A stretch of DNA of 64,000 bases, taken from NCBI GenBank assembly GCA_910580225.1, contig CAJTXE010000005.1:19387-83386 (forward strand), read 5' to 3'. This document shows, one piece after another, positions 37,139 to 45,440 of this stretch (its first letter is position 1; each line of letters begins with the position of its first letter). A model generated the notes under the pieces. That model was not told the origin of the DNA, ran no database searches, and was given only the letters and a program-made list of their open reading frames with translations. This stretch comes from an uncultured Acetatifactor sp. (GTDB taxonomy: Bacteria; Bacillota; Clostridia; Lachnospirales; Lachnospiraceae). The position numbers were made by a program, and so were the translations under genes.

Positions 37139-37462
37139 TTATTTTCCCTTCAAACTTTCCATACAAGTAGTAAGAAAGCTTTTCTCTTCCGGCTTTAATG
37201 TCGCCCATGTCTGCAATAGCTTCTTCTGCTCTTCTGATAAATCCAGGACATTGCCGTCTTCTGTAAAGAACTGTGCCAGCGTAATTCCAAAGGCATCGCA
37301 TATTTTTTCCAAGGTAATAACGCCGGGAAGATTCTTTCCCTTAGTGATATCCGACAAAGCAGACTGTGAAATGCCGGTTGTCTGGGACAGGCGATATTTT
37401 GTAATTCCTGTTTTTGCACATAGTTCAATAATTTTGGCGGGAATATAATTTTCTACATACAA
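37139..37462 (-). CDS. XRE-family helix-turn-helix regulator
   Basis: A 107-residue Cro/C1-type DNA-binding protein. The HTH runs over about residues 18-65: ITKYRLSQTTGISQSALSDI, then KGKNLPGVITLEKICDAFGI. The C-terminal 40 residues are helical (LSEEQKKLLQTWATLKPEEK) and probably mediate dimerisation. The start is a TTG with GAGGTG eight bases upstream; an ATG four bases further upstream is out of frame. It probably controls its own operon with the 143-aa partner. Confidence 0.85.
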   Translation of the reverse strand: MYVENYIPAKIIELCAKTGITKYRLSQTTGISQSALSDITKGKNLPGVITLEKICDAFGITLAQFFTEDGNVLDLSEEQKKLLQTWATLKPEEKSFLTTCMESLKGK

Positions 37463-38131
37463 GCATTATACACCTCATTTCCGAAGTAATATAATGCTAT
37501 TTTAAGTGGTTTTGCCCTAATTTATTAGAACTAAAAATCCGCCATATGTATTCCGAAAAAGAGAAGTAACCAGGTAAAAAAATAACCATCTGTAAAATGG
37601 CATTTGCGGCGATATTCATTACCTCCTGTCAGAATGATTGCAGGACATCTTTATCTTACCACAATTCCTGCAACTTGAAAAGGTAATTTTGACGGCAATT
37701 TAACGGCATAATAATGGGGTTTTTAAAATAAAATTAATAATATTTCATAAAATGAATCTATCTATCAGGATTACGCATGAAATGACTACATACCAGGATT
37801 GTCATTTCAGAGACTGTTCAACAATAAATTCAGATCTTTTTTACGATTTACGCCTTTTTATGATATAATGGTATTGTATATATATCCACCAGGGAAAATC
37901 CCAGGTGTAAAATACCCAGAGAAGTCAAATTAGGAAGCCAAATTAGAATACCGGGGCTGGCGAGAGCGCAGCAGGAAAGAACGGCAAAGGTACATAGGAA
38001 AACTACATAAAATGTTAAAATAAAGCAGGAGATTCCGACAAAGATTTTTGTTGGGAAAGGGTATGAAATGGCCTTTAAGGTTTCAAGGAGAGGAGTCAGG
38101 GTAGCCATAATTAAGACGGGAGGCATACAAC
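37463..38131. other. 669-bp divergent intergenic region
   Basis: AT-rich. It holds the promoters of two divergent genes and no gene I can support. On the plus strand an extended -10 promoter (listed separately) is followed by a leader of about 255 bases with a short hairpin near 37886-37906 (CACCAGGGA/TCCCAGGTG, one mismatch). The 92-codon minus-strand frame at 37848-38126 has no ribosome site. Confidence 0.5.
37861..37869 (+). promoter_or_regulatory. Extended -10 promoter of the 146-aa gene
   Basis: TGATATAAT is a perfect extended -10 element. The -35 region (TTACGA, 17 bases upstream) is weak, as is common with TGn promoters. Transcription would begin near 37876, giving a long leader before the gene at 38132. 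Confidence 0.5.
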
Positions 38132-38572
38132 ATGAATAAACTTATGAAGGATATCATCCATACCGCAGACAGCTTTGTAGAAAATTTCAGTCAGAATTCC
38201 GCATATCCTTTTATCGAAAAAGGAGCCATGAATTATTCCATAGAAAGTCTTGAAGTGGTCGATAGGCTTTTAGAGGAAATAAGCGATTATGAATTGGAGG
38301 AGGATGCCATTTATAATATAGCGTCTATGGCTGGCTGTTATGTCTTTGAAACAGCACGGAAAAATTACGGCGGCGAATACCTTTGGGTGAAGAATGAACA
38401 ACAGCCTGTTTTGGTTGCAGGACTGCCGGATTTCCAGGTTTCAATCCGGGCATGGGAAAAAGTCAAAGGACGGCTGACCAATGGCAGGGAAGATAATATT
38501 CCATTTTATATAGCAGGATATAAAGAGCATATAGAACATGCAAAAAAAGGAGATTTTATTATGGTTGTATGA
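38132..38572 (+). CDS. Unknown 146-aa protein
   Basis: Not recognised. A 146-residue acidic soluble protein with MNYSIESLEVVDRLLEEISD in the first third and CYVFETARKNYGGEYLWVK in the middle, a pattern seen in small uncharacterised Firmicutes proteins. GGGAGG lies ten bases before the ATG. It is a single gene with its own extended -10 promoter and long leader; an 11-bp inverted repeat at 38622-38632/38653-38663 lies downstream. Confidence 0.65.
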   Translation: MNKLMKDIIHTADSFVENFSQNSAYPFIEKGAMNYSIESLEVVDRLLEEISDYELEEDAIYNIASMAGCYVFETARKNYGGEYLWVKNEQQPVLVAGLPDFQVSIRAWEKVKGRLTNGREDNIPFYIAGYKEHIEHAKKGDFIMVV

Positions 38573-38621
38573 TCGATTGCTCTCTCTGAATATTTTATGC
38601 TCGCCGATTTTTACCTGAATT

Positions 38622-38663
38622 TGACAGACATGCCGGAAACCATATTTTCTGACATGTCTGTCA
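38622..38663. terminator. Inverted repeat between convergent genes
   Basis: Arms TGACAGACATG (38622-38632) and CATGTCTGTCA (38653-38663) with a 20-base loop lie between the ends of the 146-aa gene and the convergent NUDIX gene. There is no T-run, so termination is uncertain. Confidence 0.35.
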
Positions 38664-38683
38664 TGATGCTGCCGGCAGGCACG

Positions 38684-39913
38684 CTACCGTCTCTGCGTGA
38701 GCAGCCATGCCAGAATATGAACTGCCTGTTGAAAATTGCCGTTGCTTATCAACGTCTCAATCTCTTTTGCAGTATACTGTTTCACATGAAGGAATTCTGT
38801 CTCATCCAGATGCTGTCCCCCGGCTTTCCGGCAGTTTCCTGCCGCATAAATGTGGGCATAATTGTCAGCAATGGTGGCGTTGGAGGGTACGGTCAGCAGA
38901 TGCTTCCACTCTGCTGACACATACCCGGTCTCTTCCAGAAGCTCTCTTTTGGCGGCTTCCAGTGCGTCTTCTGCTGCTGCCCCATTTCGCCCCACGCTGT
39001 ATTCCCTGCCATCTGTCCGCTCGATACCGCCTGCCGGAAATTCCGTCGTTACTTCCCGAATTCCCTGGCGGAATTGACGAACACAGAGATAACGGCCTTC
39101 CTCATCCTGGGCCACTATCACCACATAATCTCTGCGGCTGTAGCTATAGTAGGGCTCAAACACACTGCCGTCCGGAAAACGGTAGGCGGATCTCCGGAAG
39201 TCGATCCATTCATCCTGTATGATATGTTCTGTACGGATTTCTTCCCATGCGAGATTTTCCGCAGCATTCTTCTCATCGCCGGAAGAGCGGACGCTGTACC
39301 CGGCGTTTCTGTTTTCTGCAGTTGAGCCGGGAGCGGACGCCGCAGCTATCGTTGTATCTCTCTGCATTGAGGCAGCTGCCGCAGTATCTGCCGCCGGGGT
39401 GGGCTGCTTTATGGCATTTTCTGAAACGACTGCCGCGGTCATGGGGCTGCTCTCATGGTAGGCGAAATTATGGTTTTCGCACCACTCAATGGCCAGTGTG
39501 CGGTACTTGTTTTCCTGAAAATCATACCATTGCTGTTCGATCCCGAATCGGTAGATACCGTCCTTAAATCTTCGGAAAGCGCCCTTTCCCCTGATGGCAT
39601 TTTCCAGGCTGTCCTGCATCTTGCCTTCCGGAAGGCTCCAGATAAATTTTTCCATTATACTGTATTCATGGATGTCAAGTTTCGACGGAAGCCGGAAGAA
39701 TCTGATCTGCCATTTCTCCTCAATCAGGTCAGCCAGCGCTTGCTCCTCCTCGTCGTATTCTCCGGCAAAGGGATACTCGGGAAGGCGGACTATTTCCATA
39801 GTCTCTATGTCCAGATATTGTATCCATTCATCACTGGCAGTTTCTATGGCGTCGCGGATCAGGTGCAGAGAAACAATTGGGCATTCCCGTTTGTTATTGA
39901 AATCGGAATTCAT
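38684..39913 (-). CDS. UPF0158-NUDIX fusion hydrolase
   Basis: A 409-residue two-domain protein. Residues 1-150 look like UPF0158 (WIQYLDIETMEIVRLPE, then FRRFKDGIYRFGIEQQWYDF). A low-complexity Ala/Thr-rich linker spans about 165-210. Residues 215-409 form a NUDIX hydrolase of the ADP-ribose pyrophosphatase type, with AGGIE followed by a Nudix helix AAKRELLEETGYV and an insertion of about 20 residues between its G and the helix. Predicted activity is hydrolysis of a nucleoside diphosphate linked to another group, such as ADP-ribose. The role of the UPF0158 part is unknown. It lies upstream of, and divergent from, the recQ fragment. Confidence 0.8.
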   Translation of the reverse strand: MNSDFNNKRECPIVSLHLIRDAIETASDEWIQYLDIETMEIVRLPEYPFAGEYDEEEQALADLIEEKWQIRFFRLPSKLDIHEYSIMEKFIWSLPEGKMQDSLENAIRGKGAFRRFKDGIYRFGIEQQWYDFQENKYRTLAIEWCENHNFAYHESSPMTAAVVSENAIKQPTPAADTAAAASMQRDTTIAAASAPGSTAENRNAGYSVRSSGDEKNAAENLAWEEIRTEHIIQDEWIDFRRSAYRFPDGSVFEPYYSYSRRDYVVIVAQDEEGRYLCVRQFRQGIREVTTEFPAGGIERTDGREYSVGRNGAAAEDALEAAKRELLEETGYVSAEWKHLLTVPSNATIADNYAHIYAAGNCRKAGGQHLDETEFLHVKQYTAKEIETLISNGNFQQAVHILAWLLTQRR

Positions 39914-40114
39914 ATTTTTATCCTTTCCTGTCGGTGGGGTATTTTTGTCATATCCACATTATATCATGATTCTGCAGCTTAGGAAATGCAGTAAAATATA
40001 TTTCATATAAAATATTACCATAATCGCACAGTTTAGAAATTGGGATAAAAACAGATTGCAATTTCTACTGTCTCATGCTACCCTGAATTAAAACAGGGCG
40101 CAGAGGAAAAGTCA

Positions 40115-41189
40115 GGTGGTAAAATTATCGCTACCAATGCCTTTGGCATGGGCATTGACAAATCCAATGTCCGCTATGTGATTCACTACAATATGCCCCA
40201 GAGCATGGAGAACTATTATCAGGAAGCCGGGCGTGCAGGTCGGGATGGGGAACCGGCTCAATGCATTCTTCTTTTCTTGATCCAGGACGTGATGATCGAT
40301 AAATTTCTTCTGGAGAAAAAGGATTTCTCCGGCTTGGACGAGGAAGAGGCGGAACTGGTGAAGCAGAGAGGCAGGCGCCGTCTCCAGGTCATGGAGGAAT
40401 ACTGCAGAATTGCCCTGTGCCTCCGGAATTACATTCTGAATTATTTCGGTGAAAAAGCATACCGGCCCTGTGACAACTGCGGCAACTGCCACAGAGAATA
40501 CCGGGAGCAGGATATGACTGTCCAGGCGAAACAGGTCATCAACTGCGTGGCGGAGACAAGGGGGCGTTATGGCCTGAACATTGTCCTGGGAACCCTGATG
40601 GGAGCTGACAGGGCCAGGCTGCGGGAACTGGGGACGGTAAATTACCGGTCCTATGGAGTCTTGAAGGAATATAAAGAGCCTCTGCTGCGCAGTCTGGTGA
40701 GCAGATTGGTGGAAGAGGGCTATCTGTACCAGACCCAGGACCAGTACAGTGTGGTGAAAATGGGGGACATTACCCCCTTAAAAAATGAAAGTGCCAAAGT
40801 AATGGTGCGCATTTACGAGGAAAAAGAGCCGGATAACCGGCCGAAAAGGAACGGATGCCCGGGGCAGAAATGCCCTTACGTCCGCCGGGTATGATTTGTT
40901 TGAAATCCTGCGGAAGCTCCGCCTCGAGATTGCAAAAGAGGAGGCGCTGCCCCCATACATTGTTTTCAATGATAAGACGCTCATTGATATGTGCATAAAA
41001 CGGCCTGAAACAGCAGATGATTTAATGAAAGTTTCCGGCGTGGGTGAAAGGAAACAGAAAAAATACGGGAATAGATTTCTATGCACCATAGCATCTTTTA
41101 AGGAAGCATATCCTCATGCAGTGACCAGTCTTCCGGAGAAACAGGCGGAGGGGAGCAGTCCGATTCATCAGCAAACGCACAGCAGTTAG
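40115..41189 (+). pseudogene. recQ: Broken recQ (ATP-dependent DNA helicase)
   Basis: Similarity begins abruptly inside helicase motif V (IIATNAFGMGIDKSNVRYVI). Motif VI (YYQEAGRAGRDGEPAQC), the zinc-binding cysteines (CDNCGNC) and the winged helix follow. Motifs I-IV, about 300 residues, are missing, so no ATPase is possible. A frameshift near 40840-40860, around an A-run, then separates the RQC part (stop at 40894) from the HRDC domain (GYDLFEILRKLRLEIAKEE, ending at 41189). Two independent lesions make this a pseudogene. A functional recQ may exist elsewhere in the genome. Confidence 0.88.
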
Positions 41190-41338
41190 GCAGAGTGGGG
41201 CCCGGTTCATCAGGAAGCGTACAGCAGTCGATCGGACCAGGCGGAGAGAAGTCGTAAGGAAGGAAACAAGGCTCTCTGACAGGGCAGCATCCGGGCCTGA
41301 TTGAAGAAGCATGGCCCATAGAGTAAAGGAGGAACATT

Positions 41339-41803
41339 ATGTTAGAGACAGGAATAAAAGCACCGGATTTTGAACTGCAGGATCAGAACGGAAAACTGCA
41401 TAAATTATCGGATTATGCAGGAAAGAAAGTGATTCTGTATTTTTATCCCAAAGACAATACCCCGGGATGCACCAGTCAGGCCTGCGGTTTTTCGGAAAGA
41501 TATCCCCAATTTACGGAGAAGGGGGCTGTGGTTCTGGGGATCAGCAAGGACAGTGTGGCGTCTCACAAGAAATTTGAGGAAAAGTACGGACTTGCCTTTA
41601 CCTTGCTTGCGGATCCGGAGCGGAAAGTCATCGAGGCCTATGATGTATGGAAAGAGAAGAAAAATTACGGCAAGGTTTCCATGGGTGTGGTCCGTACGAC
41701 CTACCTGATTGACGAAGAGGGAATCATCATCCGGGCAAATGACAAGGTAAAGGCCAAGGAGGATCCGGAGAAGATGCTGAAAGCTTTGGGGGAAGAGGAA
41801 TGA
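41339..41803 (+). CDS. bcp: Thioredoxin-dependent peroxiredoxin (Bcp)
   Basis: A 154-residue peroxiredoxin of the PrxQ/Bcp class that reduces H2O2 and organic peroxides with thioredoxin. The peroxidatic Cys is C44 in NTPGCTSQACGF and the resolving Cys is C49, the atypical two-Cys layout of this class. AGGAGG lies nine bases before the ATG. It overlaps yaaA by four bases (ATGA), making a two-gene peroxide defence operon. Confidence 0.95.
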   Translation: MLETGIKAPDFELQDQNGKLHKLSDYAGKKVILYFYPKDNTPGCTSQACGFSERYPQFTEKGAVVLGISKDSVASHKKFEEKYGLAFTLLADPERKVIEAYDVWKEKKNYGKVSMGVVRTTYLIDEEGIIIRANDKVKAKEDPEKMLKALGEEE

Positions 41804-42555
41804 AAATCATTCTGTCGCCTGCAAAGAAGATGAAAACAGATACAGATAGTCTGGAACCCGCAGGATTCCCCCAATTTCTTGACCAGGCCGGTGACGTTCT
41901 GGCCTGGCTGAGGAAACAGTCTCGGGAAGAATTGAGAAATCTCTGGAAATGCAATGACAAAATAGCAGAGGAGAACTTTGGACGCATAGCACATATGGAT
42001 CTGCAGCACAATCTGACCCCGGCAGTTCTGTCCTATGAGGGAATTGCCTATCAGTATATGGCGCCTGCAGTATTCGAAGAGGCACAATATGGCTATATTC
42101 AGGAGCATTTGCGGATATTGTCTGCATTTTACGGCGTACTGAAACCCATGGACGGTGTAACGCCTTACCGACTGGAAATGCAGGCAAAAGCCGGGATAAA
42201 CGGGAAGAAAAACCTGTATGAATTGTGGGGAAGCAGGCTGTATGAAGCAGTGCGGGATGAAAGCGGGCTGATCATAAACCTTGCTTCCGGAGAATATGCC
42301 AAATGTATAGAAAAATATCTTACGGAGGAGGACAGGTTTATCACCATTACCTTTTGTGAGAAGGCAGCAGATAAGCTTGTGACAAAGGGAACCTATGCCA
42401 AGATGGCCAGAGGCGATATGGTAAGGTTTATGGCGGAAGAGAAGATAGAGGATCCAGCCGATATCCGTAAGTACAGCAGGCTTGGGTATGTGTTCCGGAA
42501 GGAATTGTCCGGGGAGACAGAATATGTCTTCGAAAGAGTTGGAAGAGTTACATAA
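41800..42555 (+). CDS. yaaA: Peroxide stress protein YaaA (UPF0246)
   Basis: A 251-residue YaaA/DUF328 protein, clear from MKIILSPAKKMKTDTD, the central YGVLKPMDGVTPYRLEM and the C-terminal MARGDMVRFMAEEKIEDP. In E. coli YaaA lowers free iron and protects DNA from oxidative damage during H2O2 stress, and the family binds DNA. Translationally coupled to bcp by the ATGA overlap, which supports a joint role. Confidence 0.95.
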   Translation: MKIILSPAKKMKTDTDSLEPAGFPQFLDQAGDVLAWLRKQSREELRNLWKCNDKIAEENFGRIAHMDLQHNLTPAVLSYEGIAYQYMAPAVFEEAQYGYIQEHLRILSAFYGVLKPMDGVTPYRLEMQAKAGINGKKNLYELWGSRLYEAVRDESGLIINLASGEYAKCIEKYLTEEDRFITITFCEKAADKLVTKGTYAKMARGDMVRFMAEEKIEDPADIRKYSRLGYVFRKELSGETEYVFERVGRVT

Positions 42556-42604
42556 AACGGGTGGGGCAGAGTCTGCTGATGGTGTGCACTGTATATAAAA
42601 AAGA

Positions 42605-42656
42605 GCCGTCAATATGCCGTCATAGAATAAATTAGCCGTCATTTTGCCACTATAAT
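42605..42656 (+). promoter_or_regulatory. Repeated GCCGTCA operator overlapping a -10 box
   Basis: GCCGTCA occurs at 42605, 42616 and 42635, with a degenerate fourth copy GCCACTA at 42646. They form two pairs with 11 bases (one helical turn) within each pair and 30 bases between pairs. The last copy runs into TATAAT (42651-42656). The pattern suits tandem binding by ribbon-helix-helix dimers such as the one encoded immediately downstream. Confidence 0.6.
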
Positions 42657-42686
42657 AGGGTCATTCTAAAGGTAAGGAGACGGACT

Positions 42687-42857
42687 ATGCGACACATCAT
42701 ATCGAAGTTTACATTGAGGACTGACCCGGAACTGTTGAAAAAATTTCGCTATGTGGCGGGATATAATGCCCGTTCTGCCAATCGTGAACTGGAAATTATT
42801 ATGAGAAGACATATCCTTGATTTTGAAGCGAAGTATGGAAAAATAGAATTGGAATAA
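42687..42857 (+). CDS. Arc-like ribbon-helix-helix repressor, 56 aa
   Basis: A 56-residue Arc/MetJ-type DNA-binding protein: beta strand ISKFTLRTDPELLKKF, then helices RSANRELEIIMRRHILDFE, matching the FNLR-P-LxxK...GRSxNxEI pattern of Arc-like repressors. AAGGAG lies seven bases before the ATG. Short tandem repeats overlapping its own promoter suggest autoregulation. It precedes a LytTR two-component operon by 49 bases and may control it as well. Confidence 0.8.
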   Translation: MRHIISKFTLRTDPELLKKFRYVAGYNARSANRELEIIMRRHILDFEAKYGKIELE

Positions 42858-42906
42858 GCGCAGCGCCCATATCGGTTCTGCGTAAAGACCGTGAATCGAG
42901 GCCTGT

Positions 42907-43626
42907 ATGATAAAAATAGCAGTCTGCGACGATGACCCCAAAATTCTGAAAGAGACCCTGGAGCTGCTGACGCAGTATGATAGACTTCCCGTTTCTGCAG
43001 ATGCCTATACCAGTGGGGAAGCGCTTCTGGCCGCAGGAAAGAAATATGACATTCTGTTGCTTGACATTGACATGGAGGGGCTGAACGGCATTGAGACCGC
43101 CCGGCGCATCCGGGAGGCTGACAGGGAAGTAAAGCTGATTTATGTCACCAATTATAGTGACTACACGATTTTTGCATTCGGAGTGCACGCCTTTGCCTAT
43201 CTGCTGAAGCCTTTGAAAGCGGAGGAACTGTTTGCACAGCTGGACGAGGCATTTGCCTATGGGCTGGCAGGGCCGGAGAAGGAAATGGAATTCCAGGCAA
43301 AGGAGGGAATTGTGCGCGTGTTACCATCACAGATTTTGTGTTTCGAATACCTGGAGCGTCAGGTGCTGCTGCATACTTCGGAGCAGGTGTGGCACTTAAA
43401 ACGGCAGATTACGGAACTGGCCCGGGAGATGGAGAGTCACGGATTCGCCATGCCGCACAAGAGTTTTGTGGTGAATTTGCATGCGGTACAACGTATTCGC
43501 GGATACGAAATTACGCTTACGGATGGAATGACGGTTCCGCTTTCCCAGAAGAAATCTGCGCTGTTCCGCAGGGCGCTGAACGAATATCTGGCACAGGAAA
43601 GGGGGCAGGCGGTATGGAAATCCTGA
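42907..43626 (+). CDS. LytTR response regulator (AgrA-like)
   Basis: A 239-residue regulator with an N-terminal receiver domain (acidic pocket CDDDP, phosphoacceptor D53 in LLLDIDMEG, and Lys in LLKPLK) and a C-terminal LytTR DNA-binding domain (HKSFVVNLHAVQRIRGYEI). LytTR regulators bind pairs of direct repeats and often control peptide-based communication, bacteriocin or virulence genes. It overlaps its histidine kinase by 13 bases. No agrB/agrD-like peptide gene is nearby. Confidence 0.92.
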   Translation: MIKIAVCDDDPKILKETLELLTQYDRLPVSADAYTSGEALLAAGKKYDILLLDIDMEGLNGIETARRIREADREVKLIYVTNYSDYTIFAFGVHAFAYLLKPLKAEELFAQLDEAFAYGLAGPEKEMEFQAKEGIVRVLPSQILCFEYLERQVLLHTSEQVWHLKRQITELAREMESHGFAMPHKSFVVNLHAVQRIRGYEITLTDGMTVPLSQKKSALFRRALNEYLAQERGQAVWKS

Positions 43627-45197
43627 TTTATCTGTTGCTTCCCTGTGTAGGCAGTGTGTTTCTTCTGGGAGGCATGTTTTATGCGGCTTACCGGATGTCA
43701 GGCCTGCCCCGGCAGGACGAGGTTTCCCGGAAGAGCAGTATGTTCCAAGGGAAGAACCTGCTTCGTCAGAACGGCATTTCCCGTCATGCTCTGGGGATTA
43801 TAACGGTATATATCCTTGTGTGCGTGGCCTGTTCACTCTTGGGAAACACTTGGGTGAACATGGCCTTTTTGTTTCTGTTCCCATTGGCAGCCTGGCAGGC
43901 CTTTGGTACGCCGAAAATTTACTGTCTGTACTATCTTATTCTGTCTGTAGCTGTGTGGCTGACAGATGTGGCAGGAGTTGTGGGACTCCAGATTGCCATG
44001 GCGGAGGGGATTTTGTATCTGAATTCCCCGGAGCTGCGGTATATTCTGATTGTAGTAGTGACCCGGACCGTGGAGTTCATGGTTATACTCCTGGTGGCTT
44101 TGGCGGCGGGCCGGAAGGCTGGGCGGCATATCACGATGCGGCAGGTGACCATTTCCGTATTGCTGCCCCTGTACTCCCTCTTTAATATGTACTGTCTGCT
44201 GTATCTCATGCAGATTTGTTTTACCAGAGAGATGGTGTTTTTATTCGGACTGAATCTGCTGCTGCTGATTGGCCTGAACATTTATTTCTGTGTCCTGGTG
44301 GATGTGATGAGCGAGAACTACAGACTGGAGAACGAGCGCAATCTCTACTGCGCCCAGGCCCGGATGCAACACCAGTATTATGAGCAGGAAGAGGAAAAAT
44401 ATGAGGCCTCCCGGAAGATGATCCATGACATCCGCAATCATATCCAGGCCATGGAGGCACTGTATGCCCAAGAGGCAGGCGGCGGGGCTGCCTGCAGGGC
44501 TGCTCACGAGGAAGGCTGTGGAGATATCCGTAAAGCTGCCCGAGAGGAAGGCGGCGTGTCTGCCCGCAGGGCTGCCCAGGAAGAAGGCGGCGTGTCTGCC
44601 CGCAGGGCTGCTCGTGAGGAAGGCAGCGTGTCTGCCCGCAGGGCTGCCCAGGAAGAAGGCAGCGTGTCTGCCTGTGAAGGTTCCCGGAAGGACGCCCGCA
44701 GGGCAGAAAGGTATGCCAGGGATATTCACCGGATGTTGAATTCTTTTCAACAGAAATATTATACATCAGAAAAGCTGCTGAATATTATTTTGAACGACAA
44801 AGCGAGGATGATGCAGCGGTTAAACGTGAAAGAAGATATGAAAGTGGGAGATCTGTCTCTGGATTTCATGAAAGACACGGATGTGACTGCACTTTTCGCC
44901 AATCTGCTGGACAATGCGGTGGCTGCGGCAGCAGGGAGCATGGAGGGATATGTGCGTCTGCGGGTGAACCGGGTGCGGCAGTTTCTCTCTGTCACAGTAG
45001 AGAACAGCTGCGACACAGAGCCGGTAAAAACTGCAGGCATGTTCTGTTCCCACCGGAAAGGCCATGAGGGACTGGGACTGAAAATCATCCGGCAAACCGT
45101 GGAACAGTATGGAGGGGATCTGCAGCTGGACTGGAGAGACGGAGTGTTTACGGCAAGGGTGATGCTTGCTGTGGAAGAAGCAGAAGGCCGAAAGTAA
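43614..45197 (+). CDS. AgrC-like GHKL histidine kinase with internal 12-residue repeats
   Basis: A 527-residue sensor kinase. Six to seven hydrophobic segments fill about residues 1-230, followed by a linker and the H-box KMIHDIRNHIQAME with H271. Residues 287-358 are six copies of a 12-residue unit (consensus EEGGVSARRAAQ). The second DHp helix (NSFQQKYYTSEKLL) and a GHKL ATPase domain follow (LFANLLDNAVAAAAGS, then HEGLGLKIIRQTVEQYGG). The start is the ATG after GGGGGC near the end of the regulator gene; an open frame upstream lies inside that gene. Cognate kinase of the LytTR regulator before it. Confidence 0.9.
   Translation: MEILIYLLLPCVGSVFLLGGMFYAAYRMSGLPRQDEVSRKSSMFQGKNLLRQNGISRHALGIITVYILVCVACSLLGNTWVNMAFLFLFPLAAWQAFGTPKIYCLYYLILSVAVWLTDVAGVVGLQIAMAEGILYLNSPELRYILIVVVTRTVEFMVILLVALAAGRKAGRHITMRQVTISVLLPLYSLFNMYCLLYLMQICFTREMVFLFGLNLLLLIGLNIYFCVLVDVMSENYRLENERNLYCAQARMQHQYYEQEEEKYEASRKMIHDIRNHIQAMEALYAQEAGGGAACRAAHEEGCGDIRKAAREEGGVSARRAAQEEGGVSARRAAREEGSVSARRAAQEEGSVSACEGSRKDARRAERYARDIHRMLNSFQQKYYTSEKLLNIILNDKARMMQRLNVKEDMKVGDLSLDFMKDTDVTALFANLLDNAVAAAAGSMEGYVRLRVNRVRQFLSVTVENSCDTEPVKTAGMFCSHRKGHEGLGLKIIRQTVEQYGGDLQLDWRDGVFTARVMLAVEEAEGRK
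44472..44687 (+). repeat. 36-bp in-frame tandem repeat, six copies
   Basis: Units start at 44472, 44508, 44544, 44580, 44616 and 44652. The middle four are nearly identical and alternate between two subtypes ending GCCCAG and GCTCGT; the outer two have diverged. It lies within the histidine kinase gene and keeps frame. It also creates a false open frame on the minus strand. Confidence 0.93.
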
Positions 45198-45319
45198 GCG
45201 GCGGTATATGTTATGAACCATTCTATTAACAATTGCGCCATTGTGCAGAGGCTGTCACAGAGACAGCAGAATGATCGGGCCTGATGGCCGCGGCTTTATA
45301 AGTGGAACGGTCTTTTAGG

Positions 45320-45360
45320 AGCAATATACCTTACCTTGGGTAAAGTATATTGCTTTTTTT
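45320..45360 (+). terminator. Rho-independent terminator of the LytTR operon
   Basis: A stem of AGCAATATAC (45320-45329) with GTATATTGCT (45345-45354), extended by TTA/TAA around a short loop, followed by a run of seven to eight T. It lies 123 bases after the kinase stop. Confidence 0.85.
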
Positions 45361-45440
45361 CTGTCTGGGCACTAGAATGACAGAGAGAGGACAGTTTCAT
45401 GGTGTTCTGACGGAAACAGGCGGAAAAAGGAGGTGGTAAA

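Noticed and set aside
37848..38126. 92-codon hydrophobic minus-strand frame
   Set aside because: No ribosome site, and it overlaps the promoter and leader of the plus-strand 146-aa gene.
41161..41230. Imperfect 27-bp direct repeat between recQ remnant and bcp
   Set aside because: Two diverged copies only, one of them inside the decayed recQ end; not enough to call an element or attachment site.
44221..44766. Two long minus-strand open frames over the kinase repeat
   Set aside because: They come from the GC-rich 36-bp repeat read backwards; no ribosome site, and the plus-strand kinase is unmistakable.
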